This document shows, one piece after another, positions 7,998 to 17,269 of a DNA stretch of 64,000 nucleotides. This DNA is from Planctomycetota bacterium. Lineage in GTDB: Bacteria; Planctomycetota; UBA11346. The DNA lies in contig JACDEI010000002.1 of NCBI GenBank assembly GCA_013816485.1, forward strand, positions 160,322 through 224,321, written 5' to 3'. Within the stretch, counting starts at the first letter, position 1. Each line of letters begins with the position of its first letter. Both the position numbers and the translations under genes were made by a program. The notes beneath the pieces were generated by a model. The model did no database searches. It was given only the letters and a program-made list of their open reading frames with translations, and had not been told where the DNA came from.

Positions 7998-9140
7998 ATG
8001 CCTGCTGTACAGTCCATCCGTCCCCGTCGCGATGACGGCTTTTCACTCATCGAGCTGATGATCGCCATCACGCTCGGCATGCTGCTGGTCTACGCTGCGA
8101 TGGCCGGCTTCCGCGTTGCGAGCCAGAGCATCACCAGCGCCAACCGCCTCGCGATGGAGAACAGCCTGCTGCGAGCCGGTTTCCACGAGGCGCTCAACGA
8201 GATCGATATGTGGACCGCCTACGACGATCCCGAATCGACCATCGCCGCCGATCAGGCCCTGCGTCGGGCGCAGATGCCGTTCTCGCAGTTGCCGACCACG
8301 CCGATCATCATGGCGTCCTCGACGGCAACCGCATACGTCTACTCCGAGTCGGAGGCCGATACCGGTTGGGATCCCACCTATCCCTGGCCCGCAAGCTCGC
8401 CCCGTACGTGGTGGCGGGCGAATGCGGCGGAGTGGCACAACTCCGTCGGACGCAGCGGCGATTACACCCAGTTCGCCACCATCGGCGGCTCGACCCATCC
8501 CTGGCTCTTCAACCAGATGGACATGCTGCACAAGGGCCTCGGTTATTACGGCTTCTGCGACTACCTGCCGCCATCGATGCTGTATGCCTACATCGGACCG
8601 GATCCGAACCAGAACAACAAGATCGACATGGTCCGTGATTTTGTGAATGCGGGCACGTCCTTCCGCAATGGCGATGGCGGGACTTCGTTCGCCCAGGGCC
8701 GTTACCGCTGTACCAAGGACACCAGCTACCTGCTGGTGCCGCTCAAGCCGCTGGGCGGAACCGGCCAGATCACCACCGGCAACATCCGCAACATCTACTC
8801 CACCGGCGTCGGCACCAATGAAGGCGCGATCAAAGGATTCATGGATCGCAGCCTGTCGTCACGCAGCCAACTCACGCAGAAGCCCCTCCACTGGCCCGAG
8901 ATCAAGGTGCAGGTCGCGCGCTACGTCTCGTACAACCGCTTCGTGACGCTGAGCAAGATCGGCTTCACCAACAGCATCTCCGGCCAACCGCTGGAGCTGA
9001 GCTTCACCGCCATTGGCACCACCCTGCGTGGGGCGCGGCAACAACGCAAACCAGGTGCCCAGGGATCCGGCGCAGGGTGGGCGAAGTGGTGGGGACCCAA
9101 CGAAATCGACAACGACCGCCACCTCGACTACAATCCGTGA
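7998..9140 (+). CDS. Type IV pilin-like protein (PilW/GspJ-like)
   Basis: A 380-residue protein with a textbook prepilin leader and N-methylation motif: RRDDG-FSLIELMIAITLGMLLVYAAMAGFRV, Gly at -1 and Glu at +5. The remainder is exported, about 350 residues, without a recognised domain; its length and position resemble PilW or GspJ minor pilins. The start at 7998 is set by GGAAGGAG about 6 nt upstream; the frame also has an ATG at 7974 that overlaps the preceding stop. It sits between the other two pilin-like genes with only 20 nt and 7 nt gaps, so the three are very likely co-transcribed and act together at the tip of a pilus or pseudopilus. Confidence 0.8.
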   Translation: MPAVQSIRPRRDDGFSLIELMIAITLGMLLVYAAMAGFRVASQSITSANRLAMENSLLRAGFHEALNEIDMWTAYDDPESTIAADQALRRAQMPFSQLPTTPIIMASSTATAYVYSESEADTGWDPTYPWPASSPRTWWRANAAEWHNSVGRSGDYTQFATIGGSTHPWLFNQMDMLHKGLGYYGFCDYLPPSMLYAYIGPDPNQNNKIDMVRDFVNAGTSFRNGDGGTSFAQGRYRCTKDTSYLLVPLKPLGGTGQITTGNIRNIYSTGVGTNEGAIKGFMDRSLSSRSQLTQKPLHWPEIKVQVARYVSYNRFVTLSKIGFTNSISGQPLELSFTAIGTTLRGARQQRKPGAQGSGAGWAKWWGPNEIDNDRHLDYNP

Positions 9141-9147
9141 TGCACCC

Positions 9148-10161
9148 ATGACCTCTGCTCATCGTCAAGGGACCGTCCTGATCATCGTCGCGGGGATCTC
9201 GTCATTGATGGCGGCGATGGCGCTGACCTTCCTGGTGCGCATGCGTAGCGATGTCGAGGAGTCCCAAGCATTGGTGCGTGAGGCACAGGCCCACATCATG
9301 AAGGTGGCGGCCTGCAATTTCATCATGGAGGCGGCCCGGTTGGGCTGGGATCCCAAGCTGCCGGATGGCAGTCGTTCGCCGATCCGGCGTGAGGGCTTCG
9401 GTTGGATCGATGTGCGTGATGGCCAGCCCGGACCACGCGGCGAGGACGGCAAACGTCTCGGGCCGGTCGATGCCAGCGGCTCACCCGTGCTCGGCAGCGA
9501 TGGACAGCCGAAATGGGACCAGTGGGTGGATCTGACCCTGCCGGATTCGACGCGTCCGGCCAAACGCTGCCTGATGTACGTCATGCAACGGCCGCCGTTC
9601 GCCGTCTCGCCCAAGGTCGCGGTCAATGCCATCCCGACCGAAGGCCCCGATGTGCTCAAGCCCTACCTGAGCCTGCCCGATCCGCAGCCGTTCCAGAGCG
9701 GCATGCCCAGCGCTGAATTCGCGCAGGCCTACATCTCCGGCAATCCGCAGATCGACAACGCGCGCTACCTCCCGTCGTGGTTCCGCGTCTGGCGGGCCAC
9801 ACCGGCCTCCTTCGTGATCACGTGTGGAGTCGGCGAGACGCTGGGTTACCGCAACTGGGATGAAGTGGTGGCGGCGAACGAGACCGGGCGCTTCGGCGGT
9901 CCGACTCCGGAAGGCCGCGAGATGTTCTATTTCCACCAGCAGCAGGAGGTGCGTCTGTGGTACTTGGTGGAATGGAGTGGTCACGTGGCGAGCAGCGATT
10001 ACCAGAACCTCCAGAACGAGTTCGGACCCAAGACCGTCGAGACCTACATGCAACGGCCGATCAACACCTCGCAGGAAAGCCGTTCCCAGGGCAAAATGGT
10101 AAATCCCGTCGGCACCATCCGCATGATCCAGCGTTTACTCAACGAGCCGCGTTTCTGGTAG
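9148..10161 (+). CDS. Pilin-operon protein, PilX/GspK-like
   Basis: A 337-residue protein starting MTSAHRQG-TVLIIVAGISSLMAAMALTFLVRMRSD. The hydrophobic helix after a short basic start, and the GTVLIIVAGISSLMA sequence, resemble GspK and PilX proteins, which often lack Glu+5 as this one does. The exported part is about 300 residues with no recognised motif. Third gene of the pilin operon, 7 nt after the preceding stop. In type II secretion systems the GspI-J-K group forms the pseudopilus tip; a comparable role here is inference. Its stop codon is only 5 nt from the convergent plsC stop, with no visible terminator between. Confidence 0.65.
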   Translation: MTSAHRQGTVLIIVAGISSLMAAMALTFLVRMRSDVEESQALVREAQAHIMKVAACNFIMEAARLGWDPKLPDGSRSPIRREGFGWIDVRDGQPGPRGEDGKRLGPVDASGSPVLGSDGQPKWDQWVDLTLPDSTRPAKRCLMYVMQRPPFAVSPKVAVNAIPTEGPDVLKPYLSLPDPQPFQSGMPSAEFAQAYISGNPQIDNARYLPSWFRVWRATPASFVITCGVGETLGYRNWDEVVAANETGRFGGPTPEGREMFYFHQQQEVRLWYLVEWSGHVASSDYQNLQNEFGPKTVETYMQRPINTSQESRSQGKMVNPVGTIRMIQRLLNEPRFW

Positions 10162-10166
10162 ACCGC

Positions 10167-10844
10167 TCAGCGGCGTCCGAGCAACCGGCGCTCCTGCGCC
10201 TCCATCCATAGCTGGAGGCGTCGGCTGATCCACGCGTCCTGCGCCCGTGGTTCGAGATCCGGCGGCGGAACCAGCGGCGTACCGAAACGCACCTCGACAC
10301 CGTTGGCGAGGAAACGCGGGAGTTTCTTGCCGCGGGGCCAGAGCACTTCGCTGCGTACTAGGTACACCGGCACGATCGGCACCCCGGCGCGGCGGGCGAA
10401 CAGCGCCGGGCCTTCGCGCATGGTGCCCAGCCGTCCGTCCTTGGAGCGCGTGCCTTCGGGAAACACCAGCACCGCAATGCCGCGACGCAGGCGTTCCACG
10501 GCTCCCTTCATGCTCGACAGACCGGGATTCTCGCGATCGACCGGAATGCCAAACATGGCGTTGAGAAAGAAGGCGATGACCGGGAACTGCCACAGATCCG
10601 CCCGCGCGAAGTAGGCGATCGGCCGATGCATGAACATGCCGACCAAGCCAGGATCGGCATAACTGCGGTGGTTGCACGCCAGCACGCAAGGACCATCGGG
10701 CATCGTGCGCGAGCGCCGCACCCGGCCACGCAGGCAAAATGCCACCCACGGACGGAGCACCAAATAGCCGAGCAACACTTGCAGGGCGTTGGGCAGGAAA
10801 TTCGCCGGCGGCGGTGGCGTCGAGCGCAACAAATCGCGCGTCAC
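10167..10844 (-). CDS. plsC: 1-acyl-sn-glycerol-3-phosphate acyltransferase family protein (PlsC-like)
   Basis: A 225-residue lysophospholipid acyltransferase, the enzyme class that adds the second acyl chain to make phosphatidic acid at the membrane. The catalytic NHxxxxD motif is NHRSYAD (near residue 58) and the glycerol-phosphate-binding motif is FPEGTRS (near 130); both are intact. A hydrophobic N-terminal segment (about 18-38) is the expected membrane contact. The start overlaps the end of the HAD gene by 4 nt (ATGA), so the two are translationally coupled. The HAD partner could act on a phosphate ester in the same lipid pathway, but this is only context. Confidence 0.87.
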   Translation of the reverse strand: MTRDLLRSTPPPPANFLPNALQVLLGYLVLRPWVAFCLRGRVRRSRTMPDGPCVLACNHRSYADPGLVGMFMHRPIAYFARADLWQFPVIAFFLNAMFGIPVDRENPGLSSMKGAVERLRRGIAVLVFPEGTRSKDGRLGTMREGPALFARRAGVPIVPVYLVRSEVLWPRGKKLPRFLANGVEVRFGTPLVPPPDLEPRAQDAWISRRLQLWMEAQERRLLGRR

Positions 10845-11374
10845 GGACGCTTGTCCTTCTTGTCGTAGCGATCCAGGAAGGTGACGTTGAACTCCTGGCT
10901 GCGGTAACCGCTCGGACCACTGATGAGGCTGGCGAAGCTGAAACCGCGGTCCTCGCTGCGCGGCACGCGGATGAATTGGACGCCATGGTGCTGCGCTGCT
11001 TCGGCATCAAGCGGGCTGTCGCCGATGAACACCACCTGCGTCGGCTTGATCTTGAAGTCAGCCAATGGCACGGCGAGATCCTTGCGCATGCGCCCGTTGG
11101 CGAGTTTCTCCGCGGCATTGTCCACGTGGTAGATCTTCACCACGAAGGTCCCCAGGCGGGCCTGGGCGAGGGCGGTCTCTACCTCCGTCTTCTTCGCATC
11201 GCTGATCACCGCGATGGGGATGCCGACGCGGGCACCAAAGTGGGTGAGGAACTCGATCATGCCCAGTCGGGGCCGGTAGGACGTGCCATCCAGCTCGACC
11301 ATGGTCTCGAAACAATCGAGCAGCATCAGGCGGACGTCGGGTCCTATGGTCGTGGCGCCACCGAATTGGGACAT
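10841..11374 (-). CDS. HAD-superfamily hydrolase
   Basis: A 177-residue small HAD protein. Motif I is LLDCFETMV, so the nucleophile Asp is present but the usual second Asp (DxD) is Phe. Motif II is the Ser of VISDAKK. Motif IV is FIGDSPLDAEAA. A DxF or DxY motif I is seen in haloacid-dehalogenase-like members rather than standard phosphatases, so the chemistry may not be phosphate hydrolysis. The cap is very small. It is the first gene of a two-gene minus-strand unit with plsC. Start chosen at the first ATG, MSQFGG. Confidence 0.75.
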   Translation of the reverse strand: MSQFGGATTIGPDVRLMLLDCFETMVELDGTSYRPRLGMIEFLTHFGARVGIPIAVISDAKKTEVETALAQARLGTFVVKIYHVDNAAEKLANGRMRKDLAVPLADFKIKPTQVVFIGDSPLDAEAAQHHGVQFIRVPRSEDRGFSFASLISGPSGYRSQEFNVTFLDRYDKKDKRP

Positions 11375-11496
11375 GGGCGCGCATGATCGAAGGGCTGCCC
11401 CCCTGACAAGGGTCGACCCTCGCTGTCCAGCTGTGTGGCAGCTGCCGTCCTGCTACTGGCCCCTTGCGGTGCCCGTTCTATAACGCCGAGGTGTCC

Positions 11497-14400
11497 ATGC
11501 GCCGCCTGATGCCCCTGGCTGCCTCTTTGCTCGCCATCGCCCTCGCCCAGGGCGTCGAGCCGGTGGTCGCCACGCCGTTCGACATCCGTCACGACGCCAG
11601 CGAACTGCTCGACGATCTCAAGTCCCGTCGCGGCGAACCTGGAGCCTTGCTGGAGCGGGTGCAAAACCTCGTGGCCCGGCACGGCGATCGCATGATCACC
11701 GATGGCGAGCTGTGCGCTCCGCTCGCCGAACTGTTTGCCATCCGCCTCGCCGATATGGGCTTGGCCGAGACCTTCGCCCGCACCTACGACGGCACCGCGG
11801 AACGTCGTCTGCGTGATGCCATCCGTGCCCGGGCGAACGAGGCCGATCTGCGCACCCTGGCGCTGTCGTATCCCGGCACCGCGGCCGCTAAGCAGGCGTG
11901 GCGGCACCTGGCCGATCAGGCGTGGGACTCGGGTCGCCTCGGCCAGTACCTCGACTACGCCCGTCGGGCGGGCGAAAGCGGCGACAAGCAGCGCAGTCAG
12001 CGTGTCACCGCCGCCAGCACGCTGCTGACGCCCGATCACACCGTCGACCTGCCAGAATCGCTCGATGGCCTGGAAGAAATGTGGCGTATCGAACTGAGCG
12101 ATGCCATCGATGCCGCGGCATCGCCAGCCGTGCCGGCGCCCGACCGGCGTCTGCGGCGCATGCGGCGACAGATCAACACGCCGGCGCGATTCATCCTCGC
12201 CTCCGCTCCTGGGGAACTGACTGCGGCCAGCGACGGGCAGAAGATCTTCCTCTACGATCACCTGATCGGTCGACTGGTCGGCGAGGTCCGCACGCTCGGC
12301 AACGTCCCGCTCGGACAGTCCAAGGCGCGTCCTGCGGTCACCCGCAATGGCTTCATCGGAATGGGCTGGGTCGAGGACCATGCCGTGCTGATGTCGCTCG
12401 ATCAGCTCGGCGAGGTGAAGTGGCGTTGGAACTCGCCGTCGCTCGGACCGATCGAAGCGCTGTCGGCACCGGTAGTACTCGACAACTTGGTGGTGTTCTC
12501 GGCCCTGGTGCTGGGCAACCAGGAAGGTGCGGAGCTGCGCGCACTGGCCTTCCGCGTCGATACCGGACGTCCGGTATGGAACACCCTGATCGCCCGCATC
12601 CCGCTGCCGCGGCAGCAGATGATCTTCGCCAGCAACGACGTCGGCCTGTCCTCGCCTACGCTGGCAGTGCACGGCGGCTCGCTGGTGGTGTTGTCCAACA
12701 ACGGGCTGATCGCACGCCTCGGTATCGATGGCAACGTCAACCGCCTGTGGACCTACCCGAGCATCGGTGACGAGTTCGACAACGGCTTTGGGGGCACGAC
12801 CGTGCCGACGCGTCAGGGCGCCCTCGCCAGCGACGGCACCTTCCTGGTCGCCAGTCCGAGCGACAGTCCTGGGACGATTTTCTACCTGGGGCCGAACGAC
12901 CACGCGCCGCGCCGTTTCCAGGGCGATGGCGCGAATGGCGAGGTGCTCGATGTGGTCGGTGGCCTCGCGCTGCTGGCCGGACCACGCAACCTCGCGTTGT
13001 TCGACATCGCTGGTGGCAAGGTCCGCTGGGCCATCCCCTTCGCCGGGCGTGACGGCGTGCAGGGACGCATCGGCAAGGATCGCGTGCTGCTGAGCACCAA
13101 CGAGCAGCTCGCTCTGATCGACAGCACCAGCGGACGGGTGACCGGATCGCGCGGCCTGGCCAAGGGCATCTCGTTGGCCATCACCGCCGACCTGGTGATG
13201 GCGGCGAACAATCAGCACGTGATCGGCTGGGGTCGTGGCGCTTCGTTTCTCGAACGGCTGACCAAGGCCGCGGCGGCGGATCCCACAGACTTCAGGCCGT
13301 GGGGCACGCTGGCGTCTTTTCATGAGTCACGTGATGACCGCGAAAAGGCCTTCGCCTGCTTGATCGAAGCGCTCACCCGCGGCGCACCGGTGGAATACGC
13401 CGAACGTGCGGCGCGTCTGGTGCGCGGACAACTCGAACTCGGCGTCGGCGATGACAAGGCCTTCGTCGCGCCGTTGGCCAAGCTCCAGTCGTTGACCATG
13501 CATGACGACCGCCTGAAGGGCGAGATCGCCTTGTGGCGCGGTCGCCACGCCGAACTGCGCGGCGATGCCGCGGGCGCGATCTCGTCCTTCAAGACCGCCA
13601 CGACCTTCCCTGATCACCGCATGCTGCTGAAGGATCGTCTGGAGGCGCGCGTGCATGTCTTGGCGCGCAATGGTCTGGTGCGTCTGAAGGCTACGCCGGA
13701 AATCTCGCTGCCGCCGGTCAGCCGACGCCCGCTGCCGAAAGCCAACAGCGCGTGGAACATCCCTGGCCGACGTGGTGACACCATGCTGGTGGCGGGCGAG
13801 GTCGCGGTCGGTTTCAGCGATGGTTTCCTCAGCGCGACCAAGGTTGCCGACGGCACCATGCTCTGGCGTCGCCAACCGGTGCGGCAGTTGCTCGGCGTGC
13901 GCACCACGCTCAATCCCAACCTCGACAACACCGAGGGCATCCCCATCCAGGAGGTTGTCCCTGGGTCGAGCGCGGACGGTGCCGGCATGCGCAACGGCGA
14001 CGTGCTGCTGACCTTCCAGGGCCGCAAGACCACCAATTTCGATCGTGATCTGCGCGCGGTGGTGGCGACCATGGTGCCACGCACGCCGTTCACCATGACC
14101 GTGTTGCGGGGCGGCGCCGAGATCGAACTGAAGGGCCTGCTCGGTGGCGAGCCGGTCGAACCACTGGCAGCCAACGACAAAACGCTGCTGCTGTGGCTCA
14201 CCACGCCGCTGGGTGCCGCTGTGCAGCCGGGCCGTCAGCAGAGCGTACCGGAAGGCATGTGGTTCGCCGCGGTCGACCTCGCCACCGGCACCGAACTGTT
14301 CCGTTATGCGCTGCGCCCGACCAATGAGACCGGCGAACCCCCGCCGCAACCGCTGCTCACTGCCAACGATCTGGTGCTGACGCAGGACGGCAGCGACCTC

Positions 14401-15645
14401 GTGTGCCTGCAAGCGCACGGTGGCAAGGCCGGCGAAGCGCCCGCGCCATTGTGGCGCATGCCGCTGGGCGAGGAGGGCATGGACCGCGTGCGCGTGTTGT
14501 CGCCCGAGTTGCTGTGGCTGCCCGAAGAAGGACGCAAACGCGTACACCTGATCGATCTGCTGACCGGCACCACCCGCTTCGTGCTGCCCGAAGATCTGGC
14601 GGCGGATCCCATCCTGATCGGCAACACCTGTTTCTGCCTGGGGCGCGAGGGACGCATCACCTGCTGGGATCTCGGTATCGGTCGCCAGCGCTGGCGCTCG
14701 ACCAAGGTCTATGGCCGGCTACACGCGATGAGTGGTGATGGTCTCTACGCCACCGATGAGAACAACCAGTTGGTGGTGCTCGACGCCTTCAGTGGCGAGG
14801 TGCGCCGTCGTTTCGGTGAATGGGCCGCGATCGAATCCGTCAGCGCTGGCAGCGATGTGCTGTCGGTGTTCGTCCGTCGCGCCGATCGCTCGCAGGCCCT
14901 GGCCCGCATCAGTCTCGCCGGTGGCAACGTACAGTGGGAGCAGGTGCTGCCACACGGGGTCGAGGTCAGTAAACTGATCGACGCACCCGAGGCCTTCGGC
15001 GCCCAGCTCTTCGAAGGCGGCGATCGTCGTGCGGTGACCGTGATGATGGTCGGCAAGGACGGCGCCATCCGTTCAGCCCAGTCGTTGTCCGTGGAGGAGA
15101 AGGTCGTGCCGATTGACGGCGGGCTGTTGGCCTACGGCCCTGCCGGATTGCGCGTGTTGCCCAACGTCCTGCCAACGCCACCGCCGGCGATCGCCTGCAC
15201 CGAAGTGCAGGCCGATGGCGACCTCACCGCGGTGGCGCAGGCGGCCCTGCCCAAGGCCAATTGGCAGATGGTCGGCAGCGCGTCCTATGCAGTGGCCCGT
15301 CATCGCGGCGGCCTCCTGCTGTTCGCCCGCCTCGGTGCCGATTCCAAACCGCTCAGCCTGCGCCTGGGTGATGGCGAGCAGGCGATCGATGGCGCCGGGC
15401 TGATGGCGATCTTCTCCGTCACCAGTCCGCAATTCATCGGTACCGGGTCGTGGGTGGTCGATGGTGCCAAGCGCCTCTCTGCCGAGGGCGAACAACCGTT
15501 GTTGGTGCTGCGCCTGCAAGCGGCACCGGACCGTGTGCCCGGGACGGCCTTGTCGCTGCGCGCCGACTGCGGTGACACCACTGACGCCGCCAATGCACCG
15601 TGGTGGCTGCGCCGGGCCTGGCGGCCGGTGACGGGCGGGCCGTGA
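11497..15645 (+). CDS. Giant exported PQQ-like beta-propeller protein with internal TPR-like segment and PDZ domain
   Basis: A 1382-residue protein with a Sec signal peptide (MRRLMPLAASLLAIALAQG). Repeated strands of the BamB/PQQ type (for example EWRWNSPS-like, GKVRWAIPFAGRDG, CWDLGIGRQRWRS) occur in two blocks, roughly residues 240-590 and 890-1380. Between them is a helical, TPR-like stretch (about 595-740) and a PDZ domain (about 810-885, with GIPIQEVVPGSSADGAGMRNGDVLLTF). The organisation propeller-TPR-PDZ-propeller suggests a periplasmic scaffold. I use the ATG at 11497 because it gives a clean signal peptide; an ATG at 11464 would spoil it. A TATAAC at 11479-11484 could be a -10 element. 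The stop overlaps the acpS GTG. Confidence 0.75.
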   Translation: MRRLMPLAASLLAIALAQGVEPVVATPFDIRHDASELLDDLKSRRGEPGALLERVQNLVARHGDRMITDGELCAPLAELFAIRLADMGLAETFARTYDGTAERRLRDAIRARANEADLRTLALSYPGTAAAKQAWRHLADQAWDSGRLGQYLDYARRAGESGDKQRSQRVTAASTLLTPDHTVDLPESLDGLEEMWRIELSDAIDAAASPAVPAPDRRLRRMRRQINTPARFILASAPGELTAASDGQKIFLYDHLIGRLVGEVRTLGNVPLGQSKARPAVTRNGFIGMGWVEDHAVLMSLDQLGEVKWRWNSPSLGPIEALSAPVVLDNLVVFSALVLGNQEGAELRALAFRVDTGRPVWNTLIARIPLPRQQMIFASNDVGLSSPTLAVHGGSLVVLSNNGLIARLGIDGNVNRLWTYPSIGDEFDNGFGGTTVPTRQGALASDGTFLVASPSDSPGTIFYLGPNDHAPRRFQGDGANGEVLDVVGGLALLAGPRNLALFDIAGGKVRWAIPFAGRDGVQGRIGKDRVLLSTNEQLALIDSTSGRVTGSRGLAKGISLAITADLVMAANNQHVIGWGRGASFLERLTKAAAADPTDFRPWGTLASFHESRDDREKAFACLIEALTRGAPVEYAERAARLVRGQLELGVGDDKAFVAPLAKLQSLTMHDDRLKGEIALWRGRHAELRGDAAGAISSFKTATTFPDHRMLLKDRLEARVHVLARNGLVRLKATPEISLPPVSRRPLPKANSAWNIPGRRGDTMLVAGEVAVGFSDGFLSATKVADGTMLWRRQPVRQLLGVRTTLNPNLDNTEGIPIQEVVPGSSADGAGMRNGDVLLTFQGRKTTNFDRDLRAVVATMVPRTPFTMTVLRGGAEIELKGLLGGEPVEPLAANDKTLLLWLTTPLGAAVQPGRQQSVPEGMWFAAVDLATGTELFRYALRPTNETGEPPPQPLLTANDLVLTQDGSDLVCLQAHGGKAGEAPAPLWRMPLGEEGMDRVRVLSPELLWLPEEGRKRVHLIDLLTGTTRFVLPEDLAADPILIGNTCFCLGREGRITCWDLGIGRQRWRSTKVYGRLHAMSGDGLYATDENNQLVVLDAFSGEVRRRFGEWAAIESVSAGSDVLSVFVRRADRSQALARISLAGGNVQWEQVLPHGVEVSKLIDAPEAFGAQLFEGGDRRAVTVMMVGKDGAIRSAQSLSVEEKVVPIDGGLLAYGPAGLRVLPNVLPTPPPAIACTEVQADGDLTAVAQAALPKANWQMVGSASYAVARHRGGLLLFARLGADSKPLSLRLGDGEQAIDGAGLMAIFSVTSPQFIGTGSWVVDGAKRLSAEGEQPLLVLRLQAAPDRVPGTALSLRADCGDTTDAANAPWWLRRAWRPVTGGP

Positions 15646-16025
15646 TCGTCGGACTCGGCACCGATCTCATCTCGCTCAAACGCATCGCCGACGTCCATCA
15701 GCGGCAGGGCCAGCGCTTTCTTGACCGGGTCTACACCCAGGACGAGCAGCGTTACGCCCTGGAACTGCGTGATCCAAGCGAACGTTTGGCCTCGCGCTGG
15801 GCCGCGAAGGAAGCCTGCATGAAGGCGCTGGGTACCGGCTGGGCCAAGGGCGTCACCTTCACCCACATCGCTCTGTTGCCCGGTGCGGATCGTGGCGCAC
15901 CACGCCTCGTGCTCAGCGACGAGGCGCTCGCCGTCGCCACCCGCCTCGGTGCCACTCGCTGGCATTGTTCGGTCAGTCACAGCGATGGGTTCGCCATCGC
16001 CACCGTCATCCTCGAAGCGACATGA
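15642..16025 (+). CDS. acpS: Holo-[acyl-carrier-protein] synthase
   Basis: A 127-residue AcpS, which transfers 4'-phosphopantetheine from CoA to the serine of acyl carrier protein. It has GLGTDLISLKRI, containing the metal-binding Asp of the GxDxxxxxR motif, and RWAAKEACMKALGTG with the catalytic Lys-Glu. It ends with VSHSDGFAIATVIL, the usual HxxxxA strand. Length is normal. The start is the GTG at 15642, overlapping the TGA of the giant propeller gene by GTGA, which implies translational coupling. The aminotransferase follows 10 nt later. Confidence 0.93.
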   Translation: MIVGLGTDLISLKRIADVHQRQGQRFLDRVYTQDEQRYALELRDPSERLASRWAAKEACMKALGTGWAKGVTFTHIALLPGADRGAPRLVLSDEALAVATRLGATRWHCSVSHSDGFAIATVILEAT

Positions 16026-16035
16026 AACTGCTGCC

Positions 16036-17178
16036 ATGAATCCTGCGTTGCGCGCCCTCAAACCCTACCCGATGGCTGAACTGCAACGCCGCAAGACAGA
16101 GCTCGCCGCCAGTGGCAAAACGGTGTTCGACTTCGGTACTGGTGATCCGATCGAACCGACACCTGCGTTCATCGCACACGCACTGCGCAATGCTGTGCCG
16201 GAAATCAGCCAGTACCCTTCCGTCGCCGGTACGCCGACGCTGCGCACTGCCGCGGCCGGGTATCTCAAGCGACGCTTCGGGGTCACGGTCGATGGCACGA
16301 AGCAGGTCTTGCCCGCCGCCGGCAGCAAAGAAGCGATCTTCCACCTGCCGCTCGCCTTCATCGATCCTGCCACCACCAAGGACACAGTGATCTACGGCAC
16401 ACCGGGATATCCAGTTTATCAGGCGGGCACGTTGTTCGCCGGCGCCAAAGAATATCCGGTGGTGCTGACGCGTGAGCGCGGCTACCGCCTCGATCTCGCT
16501 TCTGTGCCGGTGGACGTACTGAAGCGCACCGCCATCGCCTGGATCAATTATCCGCACAATCCCACCGGTGCATGCGTCGACCTGGCGTATTATCGAGCGC
16601 AGATCGCGGTCTGCGCTGCGCACGGAATTCTGCTCGCCTCCGACGAGTGCTACCAGGATATGTGGTTCGACGAGTCGGCGACGCCGCCCCCCTCGCTGCT
16701 GGAGGTCGCCACTACCGGCGTGCTGGCATTCCACTCGTGCTCCAAGCGCTCAGGTATGACCGGCTATCGCAGCGGCTTCATCGCTGGTGACGCGGCGCTG
16801 ATCGGTGCCTACCGTGGCTGGCGCGCCGCGATGGGCGTCGGCAGCCCAGCCTTCATCGAACAGGCCGCCGCCGCCGCGTGGAACGACGATGCACATGTCG
16901 TCGAGCGCCGCCGCATCTTCGCGGCGAAATACCAACTGCTGTCCGATGGTCTGGCGGCGAAAGGCATCGAGATCCTGCCGAGCGCGGCGGGACTCTACCT
17001 GTGGGCACGTGTCCCGAGCAACGGTGACGCAGATGCCTACACCGCGCGTTGTCTCGACGCTGGACTCGTCATCAGCCCAGGCGGTTTCTTCGGCGATGGC
17101 GGTGCCGGCTGGTTCCGCCTCGCGCTGGTGCCGAGCCTGGACGACTGCCGCAAGGCGTTGGCCGTTTGGCCGCGGTAG
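16036..17178 (+). CDS. Pyridoxal-phosphate aminotransferase class I/II (DapC-like)
   Basis: A 380-residue fold-type I aminotransferase. The PLP-binding lysine is in SCSKRSGMTGYRSGF (near residue 240), the NYPHNPTG motif is near 178, SDECYQDMW near 216, and the C-terminal substrate-carboxylate Arg is in GWFRLALVP. The SKRS-GMTGYR-GF context and the N-terminal PYPMAELQRRK are like N-succinyldiaminopimelate aminotransferase (DapC), which acts in lysine and peptidoglycan-precursor synthesis; aspartate or alanine transaminase activity cannot be excluded. The frame is open from 15883, but that part overlaps acpS, so I start at the ATG at 16036. Confidence 0.82.
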   Translation: MNPALRALKPYPMAELQRRKTELAASGKTVFDFGTGDPIEPTPAFIAHALRNAVPEISQYPSVAGTPTLRTAAAGYLKRRFGVTVDGTKQVLPAAGSKEAIFHLPLAFIDPATTKDTVIYGTPGYPVYQAGTLFAGAKEYPVVLTRERGYRLDLASVPVDVLKRTAIAWINYPHNPTGACVDLAYYRAQIAVCAAHGILLASDECYQDMWFDESATPPPSLLEVATTGVLAFHSCSKRSGMTGYRSGFIAGDAALIGAYRGWRAAMGVGSPAFIEQAAAAAWNDDAHVVERRRIFAAKYQLLSDGLAAKGIEILPSAAGLYLWARVPSNGDADAYTARCLDAGLVISPGGFFGDGGAGWFRLALVPSLDDCRKALAVWPR

Positions 17179-17180
17179 AT

Positions 17181-17234
17181 CCCAGCCCGGCGGAGCCGGA
17201 ACCAAAAGTTCATTATCGACTCCGTCGGGCTGGG
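17181..17234. repeat. Inverted repeat after the aminotransferase gene
   Basis: Arms of 15 nt, CCCAGCCCGGCGGAG (17181-17195) and CTCCGTCGGGCTGGG (17220-17234), pair with one G-U. It starts 2 nt after the aminotransferase stop. It could serve as a bidirectional terminator between convergent genes, though no T-tract follows. Confidence 0.6.
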
Positions 17235-17269
17235 TGCTGTTGTTGCAGGGCTTCGCCCCGCACCCCACG

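Noticed and set aside
11344-13323. 659-codon open frame on the minus strand
   Set aside because: It is antisense to the giant propeller gene, whose signal peptide and repeats are clear. High GC makes long antisense frames common; the translation has no recognisable domain.
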